A stretch of DNA of 64,000 nt, taken from contig CABUTR010000003.1 of the NCBI GenBank assembly GCA_902494555.1, positions 40,958 to 104,957 on the forward strand. Direction: 5' to 3'. Positions 8,396 through 17,348 of the stretch are shown here, piece after piece; the stretch's first letter is position 1; every line of letters starts with the position of its first letter. Origin of the DNA: an uncultured Collinsella sp. GTDB lineage: Bacteria; Actinomycetota; Coriobacteriia; Coriobacteriales; Coriobacteriaceae. Made by a program: the position numbers and the translations under genes. The notes below the pieces were generated by a model. It was given only the letters and a program-made list of their open reading frames with translations, had not been told where the DNA came from and did no database searches.

Positions 8396-9403
8396 TTACT
8401 CGGCGTGCGCGTAATCAACCTTGGCGCGGCGAGCGGTAGCCTTCTCCCAATCGCTGGTGCCCTCAAAGACATCCTGCTTGTAGGGATTGCGGCCGAGCTT
8501 CTTGGCGCGGTAGGCGATGTAGATGATTGCGGCGACGTTGGCGACCAGTGCGGCGATTGAGACCGCGGTAGCGGCGCCGGGGTCGAGCGTGGAGTGGGTC
8601 ACAAAGATGGACTCCTCCTGGAAGAACGGGAACACCTGGGCAAACATGCACCAAATAGCCAGCGTAAAGGCGCGGTTCTGGATCCAGCCGCCCTTGTTCC
8701 AGATAAAGGCGGCGACGGTGGGCGCCAGCAGCAGCGCAAAGCCGCAGAACCAGGAGTGGGTGGGCAGGCAGTTGTAGGTGTAGCAGAAGTTCCAGATATC
8801 GTAGGCGATGATGTAGACCCAGGTCATGTCGGGCCACAGCATGTCGGTCTTGTCCTCGGAGGCGTAGACGCTCCACCAACCGGTCATGCAGAAGATGTTG
8901 ATGATACCGGCGATGCCGTTGAACACGTTGTTCCAGCCGGCCAGCTGCGTAGCACCTTCGGAGGTGACCCAGGTTGACTCACCCAGGACAAAGAAGTGAT
9001 AGGCGCTCTCAAAGTCGGACACGACGGCGATCATGATGTTGATGGCGACGATCACAAACGGCCACGCGCGGAACCAATGCGCCTTGCCGATCTTTCCCCA
9101 CTGGTACTTAATGGCAATGAAGCCCCAGCAACCGGCCAACGCCGCGTATACCTTGGCGTAGTGGAACCAGCTGTTCTGGTACACATGGGTGGGGTTGGTG
9201 AGCGCCCACTCGGCACCCTGCGAAACACCGACGGCGATGGCGACACAGTAGATGGTCATGGCCAGCGGAGCCACGCCAAAGATGATTGCCGCGCCCAGCT
9301 TGGTGCGGCGGCCGACCTCGTTGAGCACGATCAGGCCAATAAAGACCATGGCCCAGCCGGCCCAGTGGATAAGGGTATCGCTACCCCAAACATCGAACAG
9401 CAT
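8396..9403 (-). CDS. DUF5692 family membrane protein
   Basis: A polytopic membrane protein of 335 residues with about nine hydrophobic helices, rich in Trp and Tyr (for example H-W-A-G-W-A-M-V and W-N-F-C-Y-T-Y-N-C). I recognise the overall pattern as the DUF5692 family found in anaerobic gut bacteria; no biochemical function is known to me. The C-terminus is soluble and charged (G-T-S-D-W-E-K-A-T-A-R-R-A-K). ATG 9403 has AAGGAGAG six bases upstream. The gene lies 63 bases downstream of the TetR gene and probably shares its transcript, so a link to the iron-sulfur/FAD oxidoreductase across the divergent promoter is plausible: membrane partner, substrate transporter or quinone-side subunit. 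That link is inference. Confidence 0.8.
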   Translation of the reverse strand: MLFDVWGSDTLIHWAGWAMVFIGLIVLNEVGRRTKLGAAIIFGVAPLAMTIYCVAIAVGVSQGAEWALTNPTHVYQNSWFHYAKVYAALAGCWGFIAIKYQWGKIGKAHWFRAWPFVIVAINIMIAVVSDFESAYHFFVLGESTWVTSEGATQLAGWNNVFNGIAGIINIFCMTGWWSVYASEDKTDMLWPDMTWVYIIAYDIWNFCYTYNCLPTHSWFCGFALLLAPTVAAFIWNKGGWIQNRAFTLAIWCMFAQVFPFFQEESIFVTHSTLDPGAATAVSIAALVANVAAIIYIAYRAKKLGRNPYKQDVFEGTSDWEKATARRAKVDYAHAE

Positions 9404-9466
9404 GCTGCTCTCCTTTCACACGCCCGCGGCCCCTCTTCTGATCGCGGGCAGTTTGGCCAAATGTCG

Positions 9467-10129
9467 TCAGTTCTGGGGCTTGCGCTCCGGATACTTGGCG
9501 GTATAGCCCTCGATGTGGAGTGTCGAGGCGATGATTTCCTTGACCGTCTCGTCGGGCACATCGGGGTGCGTGCGGATATACATCAAAAGACCCATGATGA
9601 GGGTGTAGAACGTTTCGTAGACATGGTCGATGCGCAGCTCGTGGTGGGCGACAAAATCCACCACGGTGGTGTCGCAGATATACTGCGCCACACGCTGGAC
9701 CACGTTGTGCAAAAAGCCGCCGTAGAGCGCGCCGCTGTTGGAGGTCAGAGTGTGCGGCAGTTCGTGGCCGCTGGCGACCAGGCGCTTAAAGAGCGGGGCG
9801 ACGGTGTCGAGCGCGCCCTCGATATCACCGACGGTGCGGTTGGCATTCCACTGCTCGAGCTCGGAGATAAAACCGTCGATTGCCTCGTCCATGACGGCGG
9901 TGACGGCGGCGTCCATGTCGGCGAAGTAGTGGTAGAACAATGAACGCGTGCAGCCGGCTCGCTTGGTCACGGCCGATACCGATAGGTGGGACACGCCCAG
10001 CTCGGAGCTTACGGTGCGCACGGCATCGAGGATCTCGCGACGGCGTTCGTCGCCCGTCAGGCGCTTTGCCGCGCTATCGGATGCGGGGACGGCATCGACC
10101 ACAGAGGTACCTGCTGTGTTGTTGCCCAT
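9467..10129 (-). CDS. TetR/AcrR family transcriptional regulator
   Basis: A 220-residue regulator. The N-terminal helix-turn-helix lies at about residues 30-75 (I-L-D-A-V ... V-S-A-V-T-K-R-A-G-C-T-R-S-L-F-Y-H-Y-F-A-D), which is the canonical TetR recognition helix and Y-x-Y/H-F signature. The remaining all-helical domain should bind a small ligand. It is divergently oriented to the oxidoreductase at 10319, with two matching palindromes in between (10188-10225), so it very likely represses that promoter and its own. The first 25 residues are an unusual low-complexity extension. ATG 10129 is preceded by AAAGGCGG. Confidence 0.92.
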   Translation of the reverse strand: MGNNTAGTSVVDAVPASDSAAKRLTGDERRREILDAVRTVSSELGVSHLSVSAVTKRAGCTRSLFYHYFADMDAAVTAVMDEAIDGFISELEQWNANRTVGDIEGALDTVAPLFKRLVASGHELPHTLTSNSGALYGGFLHNVVQRVAQYICDTTVVDFVAHHELRIDHVYETFYTLIMGLLMYIRTHPDVPDETVKEIIASTLHIEGYTAKYPERKPQN

Positions 10130-10187
10130 GTTTTTCCGCCTTTCATCCTCTTTTGCCTGACCGTTCGCCTAACAGTCTTGAATATTG

Positions 10188-10225
10188 TTGACGGTTCGTC
10201 AATACTATTTTTGACACAATGTCAA
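10188..10225. promoter_or_regulatory. Twin TetR-type operator TTGAC-N5-GTCAA
   Basis: Two perfect palindromes with identical arms, TTGACGGTTCGTCAA (10188-10202) and TTGACACAATGTCAA (10211-10225), are centred 23 bases apart between the divergent regulator and oxidoreductase genes. Arm identity with different spacers is what two bound dimers of one regulator would require. The spacing of roughly two helical turns would place them on the same face. Confidence 0.8.
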
Positions 10226-10318
10226 CAATGGCGGGTGAACGGCATGGGGGCATGCCTGGCCTGCAAAAAAAGAGGGGCGCCGCGGTCTCGCCGGGCTGTG
10301 GCAAGAGAAGGGACAACC

Positions 10319-13096
10319 ATGATTCTCAACGGACCGGGGATTAGCTACACCGAGCCCGACATCGGTTCGGAGTTCGTGCCGCCGCTGCCGGAGCATCCGC
10401 GCGAGGCCATCGTCAAGCTGTGCGAGCACTGCACCAACCGTCTGCTGCATCGCGATGAGCTGCTGGGCTACGAGTACTGGTCGTTTGCCGAGGCTGCAAC
10501 CGACGAGCAGGCCGAAGTGCTCTGCAAGATGAAGATGCGCCGCCCCTATACGCTGCCCGAGATGGTCAAGCTCACCGGCATGTCCGAAGCCGATATCGAG
10601 AAGATGCTCGACGACATGAGCTACACGGGTCTGCTTGAGTACAACTGGGAAAACCCCGAGCGCGCCAAGCAGTGGGTGCTGCCCATGCTGGTGCCGGGTT
10701 CCGCCGAGTTCCTCAACATGCGCGTGAGCCAGCTCGAGGAGCACCCGGTCTATGCCAAGTTCTTTGAGCAGGCGTCCAAGGGACCGCTGTCCAAGGCCAC
10801 TCCGATGGTGCCGCCCGGTGGTGCCGGCATCGGCATGCATGTCATTCCGGTCGAGAAGGCTATCGATGCCGCGAGCACGTCGGTGCCGATCGAGCATATC
10901 GAGCATTGGCTCGACAAATATGATGGCAAATATGCCGCTAGCACCTGCAGTTGCCGCGCGAGCCGTCGCGTGATGGGTGAGGGCTGCGCCGACGACCCCG
11001 CCGATTGGTGCATCGCCGTGGGCGATATGGCCGACTACGTGGTCGAGACCGATCGCGGCCATTACGTGACGCGCGACGAGGTTTACGACATCTTGCGCCA
11101 GGCCGAGGACAACGGCTTTGTGCACCAGATCACCAATATCGACGGCGAGAACAAGATCTTCGCCATCTGCAACTGCAACGTCAACGTGTGCTACGCCCTG
11201 CGCACCTCGCAGCTGTTCAACACGCCCAACCTGTCGCGCTCAGCCTATGTCGCCAAGGTCGAGAAGGACAAGTGCGTGGCCTGCGGTCGCTGCGTTGAGG
11301 TGTGTCCGGCCGGTGCCGCCAAGCTGGGCCAGAAGCTCTGCAGCAAAAAGGCGGGCGGACGGGTGCCCGAATATCCGCGCCAGGAGCTGCCCGATGCCAC
11401 CAAGTGGGACCACACCAAGTGGTCGCCCAACTACCGCAACGACAACCGCATCGAGACGCATAAGTCCGGCACCGCTCCCTGCAAGACGGCCTGCCCCGCG
11501 CATGTTGCCGTTCAGGGCTATTTGAAGCTCGCGGCTCAGGGTCGCTATGACGAGGCCCTAGCACTCATTAAGCGCGAGAACCCGCTGCCTGCTATCTGCG
11601 GCCGTGTGTGCAACCGCCGCTGTGAGGATGCCTGCACCCGCGGCCGTGTGGACGCCGCCGTGGCCATCGACGAGGTCAAGAAATTCATCGCCCAGCGCGA
11701 TCTGGATGCCGCGACTCGCTATGTCCCACCTGTGGTGACTCCGACGCGTGCCGGCGGCTTCGACCAGAAGATCGCCATCATCGGTGCCGGTCCGGCCGGT
11801 CTGTCCTGCGCCTTCTATCTGGCCGAGAAGGGCTACAAGCCCGTCGTGTTCGAGAAGAACGAGCGCCCGGGCGGCATGCTCACCTACGGCATTCCCAGCT
11901 TTAAGCTGCAGAAGGACGTCATTGAGGCCGAGGTCGAGGTCATTCGCCTGATGGGTGCCGAGTTCCGCTATGGCGTGGAAGTCGGTCGAGACGTGACGCT
12001 CGACGAGCTGCGCGCGCAGGGCTTCAAGGCCTTCTACGTTGCCATTGGCTGCCAGGGCGGCCGCCTTGCCGGCATTCCGGGCGAGGGTGCCGAGGACGTG
12101 ACCGTGGCCGTCGACTTCCTTCGCGAGGTCAACAGCGGCAAGATTGATGCGCTGCCCGGCCGCACTATCGTGGTGGGCGGCGGCAACGTGGCTATCGATG
12201 TCGCGCGCAACGCCTGCCGTCTGGGTTCCGAGCACGTTGAGATGTTCTGCCTGGAGAGCGAGGCCCAGATGCCTGCCAGCGAGGAGGAGCGTCGCGAGGC
12301 CGTTGAGGACGGCGCCCACATCAGCTGCGGCTGGGGCCCCAAGGAGGTTCACCTGGACGAGGCCGGTCGTGTGTGCGGTATCACCTTCAAGCGCTGCACG
12401 CGTGTCTTTGACGACGAGGGCCGTTTTGCGCCCGAGTACGACGAGAGCGATCTGCGCCGTGTCGATGCCGACCGTGTCGTCATGTCGATTGGCCAGTCCA
12501 TTGTGTGGGGCGACCTGCTAGCTGGCTCCAAGGTGGAGCTCGGCCGCGGCCAGGGCGCCCTTGCCGATCCCCAGACTTACCAGACCGCCGAACCCGACAT
12601 CTTTGTGGGTGGTGACGTCTACACTGGCCCCAGCTTTGCCATCGACGCTATCGCCGCCGGTCACGAGGCTGCGGTGTCCATCCATCGCTTTGTGCAGCCG
12701 GGCTCCACGCTCACCATCGGCCGCAATCAGCGCCGCTACACTGCGCTCGACCGCGACGACGTTGTGCTCGAGAGCTACGATAACGCGAGCCGCGAGGTTG
12801 CCCACGTGGACCGCGAGCGCGAGAAGGCCGCGCCGTTTAGCGAGTACGTCGAGACCTTTACCGAGGAACAGGTGCGCGCCGAGACTGCCCGCTGCCTGGG
12901 CTGCGGCGCCTCGATCGTCGACCCCAACAAGTGCATCGGCTGCGGCCTGTGCACCACCAAGTGCGCGTTCGACGCCATCCATCTGGATCGCGACCGTCCC
13001 GAGTGCTCCACGATGGTCAAATACGAGCAAAAGCTCCCAAGCCTGGGCAAGTACGCATTGAAGCGTGCAATTAAGATCAAATTTGGGAAGAAGTAA
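10319..13096 (+). CDS. Iron-sulfur/FAD oxidoreductase, GltD-like
   Basis: A 925-residue multidomain redox protein. In order: an N-terminal region with C-E-H-C and a C-S-C-R-A-S-R-R-V-M segment; a ferredoxin-type cluster C-V-A-C-G-R-C-V-E-V-C-P near residue 318; a GltD-type cluster domain (C-K-T-A-C-P-A-H, then C-G-R-V-C-N-R-R-C-E-D-A-C) at about 385-450; an FAD Rossmann motif G-A-G-P-A-G-L near 488; an NAD(P)-binding motif G-G-G-N-V-A-I-D near 620; and a C-terminal ferredoxin cluster C-I-G-C-G-L-C-T-T-K-C near 871. This is the plan of the small glutamate synthase/NfnB-like flavoprotein family fused to extra clusters. Electron donor and acceptor are unknown. ATG 10319 follows AGAAGGGACAACC; longer in-frame upstream sequence lacks conservation and overlaps the operators. 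Confidence 0.9.
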   Translation: MILNGPGISYTEPDIGSEFVPPLPEHPREAIVKLCEHCTNRLLHRDELLGYEYWSFAEAATDEQAEVLCKMKMRRPYTLPEMVKLTGMSEADIEKMLDDMSYTGLLEYNWENPERAKQWVLPMLVPGSAEFLNMRVSQLEEHPVYAKFFEQASKGPLSKATPMVPPGGAGIGMHVIPVEKAIDAASTSVPIEHIEHWLDKYDGKYAASTCSCRASRRVMGEGCADDPADWCIAVGDMADYVVETDRGHYVTRDEVYDILRQAEDNGFVHQITNIDGENKIFAICNCNVNVCYALRTSQLFNTPNLSRSAYVAKVEKDKCVACGRCVEVCPAGAAKLGQKLCSKKAGGRVPEYPRQELPDATKWDHTKWSPNYRNDNRIETHKSGTAPCKTACPAHVAVQGYLKLAAQGRYDEALALIKRENPLPAICGRVCNRRCEDACTRGRVDAAVAIDEVKKFIAQRDLDAATRYVPPVVTPTRAGGFDQKIAIIGAGPAGLSCAFYLAEKGYKPVVFEKNERPGGMLTYGIPSFKLQKDVIEAEVEVIRLMGAEFRYGVEVGRDVTLDELRAQGFKAFYVAIGCQGGRLAGIPGEGAEDVTVAVDFLREVNSGKIDALPGRTIVVGGGNVAIDVARNACRLGSEHVEMFCLESEAQMPASEEERREAVEDGAHISCGWGPKEVHLDEAGRVCGITFKRCTRVFDDEGRFAPEYDESDLRRVDADRVVMSIGQSIVWGDLLAGSKVELGRGQGALADPQTYQTAEPDIFVGGDVYTGPSFAIDAIAAGHEAAVSIHRFVQPGSTLTIGRNQRRYTALDRDDVVLESYDNASREVAHVDREREKAAPFSEYVETFTEEQVRAETARCLGCGASIVDPNKCIGCGLCTTKCAFDAIHLDRDRPECSTMVKYEQKLPSLGKYALKRAIKIKFGKK

Positions 13097-13256
13097 GAGA
13101 CCTAACAAGTAAGTGAACGGCGCAGAGGGCGGTTGGACAGCGAGCGGGTCCCAGGCGTGGCGAGGTGCCTTGAAAGAGGAGGGCATAGGGCTTTTGCCCA
13201 TGCCCGACGATTGAAAGGCAGATCGCCCGTCTGGGACTCGCGCAGCGTCAAGCCGA

Positions 13257-13278
13257 CCGCCGTTCGTTAGAACGGCGG
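13257..13278 (+). promoter_or_regulatory. Hairpin abutting the hypA ribosome site
   Basis: Perfect nine-base arms CCGCCGTTC and GAACGGCGG with a GTTA loop. The right arm runs directly into GGAAGG, the likely Shine-Dalgarno of hypA. It could stabilise the message or restrict initiation. The rest of 13097-13290 shows nothing definite. Confidence 0.5.
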
Positions 13279-13290
13279 AAGGAATTAAAA

Positions 13291-13710
13291 GTGCACGAGC
13301 TCGGAATCGTCTATCACATCATTCGCGATGTCGAGAATGTGGCGCGCGCTCATGGCGTGCGTCGCGTTTCGAGCGTGACGTTGCTACTGGGCGAGGTCTC
13401 GGGCGTCGTTCCCGACTTGCTGCTCGACGCTTGGCGCTGGGCGGCAGATAAAAAGCCTATCACTGAGGGCGCGGAGCTTATCGTGGAGCCCGTCGAGGCC
13501 GTGACGCATTGCGAGGCGTGCGGCTGCGACTACGCGACGGTCGAGCACGGCAAGACCTGCCCCCAGTGCGGTAGCGGCGAGACATACCTGCTGCAGGGCC
13601 AAGAGGTAATGATCAAACAGATCGAGACCCCCGACGAGGACCCGGCAGACACTGTACCCGATGACCCCTCCGACGCCGTCGACGCCGCCAACCCACTCCA
13701 CATCGCCTAA
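13291..13710 (+). CDS. hypA: Hydrogenase nickel metallochaperone HypA
   Basis: Delivers nickel to [NiFe] hydrogenase or urease maturation together with HypB. The GTG at 13291 gives the family-typical M-H-E-L start whose His2 binds nickel. The zinc site is C-E-A-C ... C-P-Q-C at about residues 70-93. The body is of normal length, but an extra acidic tail of about 27 residues (D-E-D-P-A-D ... D-D-P-S-D) follows the last conserved segment; E. coli HypA ends near 116. No other hyp genes are adjacent, so the hydrogenase partner lies elsewhere. It is 194 bases downstream of the oxidoreductase and could be read from the same promoter. Confidence 0.93.
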   Translation: MHELGIVYHIIRDVENVARAHGVRRVSSVTLLLGEVSGVVPDLLLDAWRWAADKKPITEGAELIVEPVEAVTHCEACGCDYATVEHGKTCPQCGSGETYLLQGQEVMIKQIETPDEDPADTVPDDPSDAVDAANPLHIA

Positions 13711-13773
13711 CATCCAATGACTACATGGGCTAGAGTTCTAAACATATTTGCTTCGGTTAGTCAAGTCATGTCT

Positions 13774-13977
13774 GTTTAAACAAAATGGTGGCACGCAGAC
13801 GCATTGGAATCCACCTAAAAGAGGTCTTAACGAACAGTGCACCTTTATATGTCTTTGAAAGCAATCAGCAAATCACGTTTTAGCAGGCAATAAGCTGTAA
13901 ACCGGCAACGTAATCAATTTGTAACAAACTTAGACGTTTAAACAAATAAACCAACCATTTGCGAATTTAGCTATAAT
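13774..13977 (+). promoter_or_regulatory. Promoter region of the hexose PTS operon
   Basis: The 337-base gap is AT-rich compared with the flanking genes. TATAAT at 13972-13977 is a perfect -10, but the -35 position holds no good match, which suggests activation. GTTTAAACAAA occurs twice (13774-13784 and 13936-13946). The second copy sits just upstream of where a -35 would be, so the self-complementary GTTTAAAC core is a candidate activator site. No riboswitch fold was recognised. Confidence 0.5.
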
Positions 13978-14047
13978 TCCACAATCCAAACAGGTATACT
14001 CCTTTCATGTCGTGTAGGAAATACGTAGACAAAAAGGAGGTTATGTG

Positions 14048-15037
14048 ATGGTAAGTATTGTTCTTGCTAGCCACGGGGACTTGGCAGCTGGAATCAAGCA
14101 GACGGGCTCGATGGTCTTTGGCGATCAGCCGTCTGTAGCCGTGGTCTCGCTCGAGCCGAGCATGGGCCCCGACGACTTCCGTGCCAAGGTCGAGGAAGCA
14201 ATCGCTTCCTTCGAGGACCAGGAGCAGGTGCTCTTCCTCGTTGATCTGTGGGGCGGCACGCCGTTCAACCAGATCAGCGGGCTCATCGAGGGCCACGATT
14301 CCTGGGCTATCGTCACCGGTGTCAACCTGCCTATGCTCATCGAGGCATATTCGCAGCGCTTTGACGCAAAGAACACTGCACATGCGATCGCAAAACATCT
14401 CGTGACTGAGGCTAAGGCTGGCGTGCGCGTCAAGCCCGAGTCTCTGGAGCCCGAGGAGAAGAAGCCGGCTGCGGCCGCCGCTGCTCCTGCAGGCGCCATC
14501 CCTCCGGGAACGGTCATCGGCGACGGGCACATCAAGATTGCCCACGTCCGTATCGACACCCGTCTGCTGCATGGTCAGGTGGCCACCACGTGGACCAAGC
14601 AGATCAACCCCAACCGCATCATCGTGGTTTCCGACGGCGTTGCTCACGACGAGCTCCGCAAGACCATGATCGAGCAGGCTGCCCCTCCGGGAGTCCATGC
14701 CAACGTCGTTCCCATCAAGAAGATGGCCGAGGTCGTCAAGGACACGCGCTTTGGTGACACCAAGGCCATGCTGCTCTTCGAGAACCCGCAGGATCTGCTC
14801 AAGGCCATCGAGGCCGGCGTCGACATCAAGGAAGTCAACATCGGTTCCATGGCTCACTCCAAGGGCAAGGTCGTCGTCACCAACGCCGTCGCTATGGGCG
14901 ATGACGACGTCAAGACTCTCGAGGCCCTCAAGGCCAAGGGCGTCAAGTTCGAGGTCCGCAAGGTTCCTTCGGATTCCTCCGAGGATCTCGACGCCATGTT
15001 GAAGAAAGCTAAGGCCGAACTGGCCGCTCAAGCATAG
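14048..15037 (+). CDS. manX: PTS mannose-family IIAB component
   Basis: Cytoplasmic phosphocarrier of a mannose/glucose-type PTS permease, 329 residues. The IIA domain carries the phosphorylated His9 in A-S-H-G-D-L-A. An Ala/Pro-rich linker spans about residues 138-156. The IIB domain carries His175 in D-T-R-L-L-H-G-Q-V. It accepts phosphate from HPr and passes it to the incoming sugar bound by the IIC/IID complex encoded next. ATG 14048 sits seven bases after AAGGAGG; the GTG three bases earlier is unlikely. First gene of a four-gene unit. Sugar specificity (mannose, glucose or similar) is inferred from the family only. Confidence 0.94.
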   Translation: MVSIVLASHGDLAAGIKQTGSMVFGDQPSVAVVSLEPSMGPDDFRAKVEEAIASFEDQEQVLFLVDLWGGTPFNQISGLIEGHDSWAIVTGVNLPMLIEAYSQRFDAKNTAHAIAKHLVTEAKAGVRVKPESLEPEEKKPAAAAAAPAGAIPPGTVIGDGHIKIAHVRIDTRLLHGQVATTWTKQINPNRIIVVSDGVAHDELRKTMIEQAAPPGVHANVVPIKKMAEVVKDTRFGDTKAMLLFENPQDLLKAIEAGVDIKEVNIGSMAHSKGKVVVTNAVAMGDDDVKTLEALKAKGVKFEVRKVPSDSSEDLDAMLKKAKAELAAQA

Positions 15038-15055
15038 TAAAGGAGGGTCCGATAC

Positions 15056-15874
15056 ATGTCTGCAATCACTATTCTGCTTGTTGCGATTGTCGCGTTGCTT
15101 GCCGGTATGGAAGGCATTCTGGATGAGTTCCAGTTCCATCAGCCGCTCGTGGCATGCACGCTTATCGGTCTCGTAACCGGTCACCTTCAGGAGGGCATCC
15201 TCCTGGGCGGTTCGCTCCAGATGATGGCCCTTGGCTGGGCTAACGTCGGCGCCGCCGTCGCGCCTGACGCCGCTCTGGCCTCGGTCGCTTCTTCGATCAT
15301 CATGGTGCTCGCCCTCAACGGTGGCGCCACCGACTCGGCCAAGGCCGTTACCGCCGCTATCGCCGTCGCCGTCCCGCTGTCGGTCGCTGGTCTGTTCCTG
15401 ACCATGATCTGCCGTACCCTGGCCACCGCTATCGCTCACGCCATGGACGGTTGCGCCGAGAAGGGCGACTTCTCCGGCATCGAGCGCTGGCAGTACGCTG
15501 CCATCCTCATGCAGGGCCTTCGTATCGCCATCCCGGCAGTACTTCTGTGCATCATCCCGGCTGAGGCTGTTACCAACGCGCTTAACGCTATGCCCGACTG
15601 GCTGTCCGGCGGCATGGCTGTCGGCGGCGGCATGGTCGCTTCCGTCGGTTACGCCATGGTCATCAACATGATGGCCACCAAGGAGACCTGGCCGTTCTTC
15701 ATCCTCGGCTTTGTCCTTGCTGCCATCCCTCAGCTCACGCTGATCGCCCTTGGTCTCATCGGCATCTCCCTTGCCCTCATCTACCTTGGCCTTAAGGATC
15801 TGGCCAAGCAGGGTGGCGGCATGGGCGGTGGCTCCGGCGACCCGCTCGGCGACATTCTGAACGATTACGAGTAG
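15056..15874 (+). CDS. manY: PTS mannose-family IIC component
   Basis: Integral membrane sugar channel subunit, 272 residues with about eight hydrophobic segments. It opens with an amphipathic start and the L-A-G-M-E-G-I-L-D-E-F-Q-F-H motif, then L-Q-E-G-I-L-L-G-G-S-L-Q-M-M-A-L-G-W-type repeats typical of ManY. It forms the transport complex with the IID protein that follows. AAAGGAGG precedes the start, and only 18 bases separate it from IIAB, so the genes are cotranscribed. Confidence 0.94.
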   Translation: MSAITILLVAIVALLAGMEGILDEFQFHQPLVACTLIGLVTGHLQEGILLGGSLQMMALGWANVGAAVAPDAALASVASSIIMVLALNGGATDSAKAVTAAIAVAVPLSVAGLFLTMICRTLATAIAHAMDGCAEKGDFSGIERWQYAAILMQGLRIAIPAVLLCIIPAEAVTNALNAMPDWLSGGMAVGGGMVASVGYAMVINMMATKETWPFFILGFVLAAIPQLTLIALGLIGISLALIYLGLKDLAKQGGGMGGGSGDPLGDILNDYE

Positions 15875-15890
15875 GAGGGGAGTGATACAT

Positions 15891-16811
15891 ATGGCAGAGA
15901 ACAAGATTCAGCTCACCAAGGCTGACCGCAAGAAGGTTTGCTTCCGTCATCAGTTCCTTCAGGGCTCGTGGAACTACGAGCGTATGCAGAACGGCGGCTG
16001 GTGCTTCGCAATGATCCCTGCGATCAAGAAGCTCTACACCAGCAAGGATGACCAGATTGCCGCTCTTAAGCGCCACCTGGAGTTCTATAACACGCACCCC
16101 TATGTTTCCGCCCCCGTCATTGGCGTTACCCTCGCTCTCGAGGAGGAGCGCGCTAACGGTGCTCCGATTGACGACGTCGCCATTCAGGGCGTCAAGGTCG
16201 GTATGATGGGCCCGCTCGCCGGCGTCGGCGACCCCGCCTTCTGGTTCACCCTTCGCCCGATTCTGGGCGCTCTGGGCGCTTCCCTGGCCCTGTCCGGCAG
16301 CATTGCCGGTCCGCTGCTGTTCTTCTTCGCGTGGAACATCATCCGTTACGCCTTCCTGTGGTACACGCAGGAGTTTGGCTACAAGGTCGGCTCCTCCATC
16401 GCCAAGGACCTCTCCGGCGGTCTGATGGGCAAGGTCACCGAGGGTGCTTCCATCCTGGGTATGTTCATCATCGGCGCCCTGGTCGAGCGCTGGGTGTCCA
16501 TCTCCTTCACCCCGGTCGTCTCCAAGGTCACGCAGTCTGCTGGCGCCTTTATCGACTGGGCTAACCTGCCCTCCGGTTCTGAGGGTGTCAAGGAAGCACT
16601 GACGATGTATAACTCCATCGGTGCTAACGCCCTTGATCAGGTGAAGGTCACCACGCTTCAGGCCAACCTCGATCAGCTCATCCCTGGCCTTGCCGCCGTG
16701 TGCCTGACCCTGCTGGTCTGCAAGCTCCTCAAGAAGAAGGTCAGCCCGATCGTCATCATCCTGGCTCTCTTCGCCATCGGCATCATCGGTCGCGTCTGCG
16801 GCTTCATGTAA
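15891..16811 (+). CDS. manZ: PTS mannose-family IID component
   Basis: Second membrane subunit of the permease, 306 residues. Family signatures include F-L-Q-G-S-W-N-Y-E-R-M-Q, G-V-T-L-A-L-E-E-E and G-M-M-G-P-L-A-G-V-G-D, and the C-terminal half has two or three transmembrane helices. ATG 15891 follows TAGGAGGGGAG; an ATA/ATT-containing extension upstream is not used. It lies 16 bases after IIC. Confidence 0.94.
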   Translation: MAENKIQLTKADRKKVCFRHQFLQGSWNYERMQNGGWCFAMIPAIKKLYTSKDDQIAALKRHLEFYNTHPYVSAPVIGVTLALEEERANGAPIDDVAIQGVKVGMMGPLAGVGDPAFWFTLRPILGALGASLALSGSIAGPLLFFFAWNIIRYAFLWYTQEFGYKVGSSIAKDLSGGLMGKVTEGASILGMFIIGALVERWVSISFTPVVSKVTQSAGAFIDWANLPSGSEGVKEALTMYNSIGANALDQVKVTTLQANLDQLIPGLAAVCLTLLVCKLLKKKVSPIVIILALFAIGIIGRVCGFM

Positions 16812-16868
16812 GCACGTTTCGGCTTAAGACCGAGAATTGCTAGGCAAGGGCTTTTGAGCCATTGAAAC

Positions 16869-16915
16869 GGACCGCACCCGGTGGGTACACTGGATGCGGT
16901 CCGATTGTTTTATTT
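16869..16915 (+). terminator. Terminator or attenuator between IID and DUF956
   Basis: Arms GGACCGCACCC (16869-16879) and GGATGCGGTCC (16892-16902) form a strong stem followed by GATTGTTTTATTT. It would reduce read-through from the PTS genes into the DUF956 gene, whose ribosome site overlaps the T-rich stretch. Confidence 0.75.
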
Positions 16916-16931
16916 GGAGGGCGAGGCGCGC

Positions 16932-17330
16932 ATGGCGCAATCTCAGAACAGCACGGTCGATCTGGCAACGCCGGCGACCTGCCTCATGGGGCTTACCAGC
17001 CACGGTAACGTGATGGTGGGAAACAAGGCGTTTGAGTACTATAACGAGCGCAATCCCGAGGATTATATCCAAATCCCGTGGGATGAGGTCGACTACATCG
17101 CCGCCGAGGTTTTGCGCGGCACCAAGAAGATTACGCGTTTTGCCATCTTCACCAAGGACAACGGTCACTTTACGTTTTCGACGCGCGACGACAAAGAGAC
17201 GCTGCGTGCGATCCGTAAGTATGTAGACGAGGACAAGCTCGTGCGTTCGCCCGATTTTATCGACGTAACGACCAAGGGCGCCAAGAGCATCCCCGCTGCC
17301 ATCAAGAGCCTTTTCCACAGAGACAGCTAA
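16932..17330 (+). CDS. DUF956 protein (ManO-like PTS accessory)
   Basis: A 132-residue cytoplasmic protein of the DUF956 family, which in Firmicutes is the gene ManO/YdjM-like downstream of mannose PTS operons. Conserved features visible are the early M-G-L-T-S-H-G-N-V-M-V-G-N-K-A-F-E-Y-Y, I-P-W-D-E-V-D-Y-I and F-S-T-R-D motifs. Its role is probably to modulate the permease or its expression; the biochemical activity is unknown. GGAGGGCGAGG precedes ATG 16932, and the in-frame ATG 51 bases upstream lies inside the attenuator stem. Confidence 0.85.
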   Translation: MAQSQNSTVDLATPATCLMGLTSHGNVMVGNKAFEYYNERNPEDYIQIPWDEVDYIAAEVLRGTKKITRFAIFTKDNGHFTFSTRDDKETLRAIRKYVDEDKLVRSPDFIDVTTKGAKSIPAAIKSLFHRDS

Positions 17331-17348
17331 TCGTTGGCGATAGATGGC

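Noticed and set aside
13789..13803. TGGCAC...GC sequence resembling a sigma-54 promoter
   Set aside because: The spacing between the GG and GC elements is one base short and the second element is CGCA; Actinobacteria are not expected to have sigma-54.
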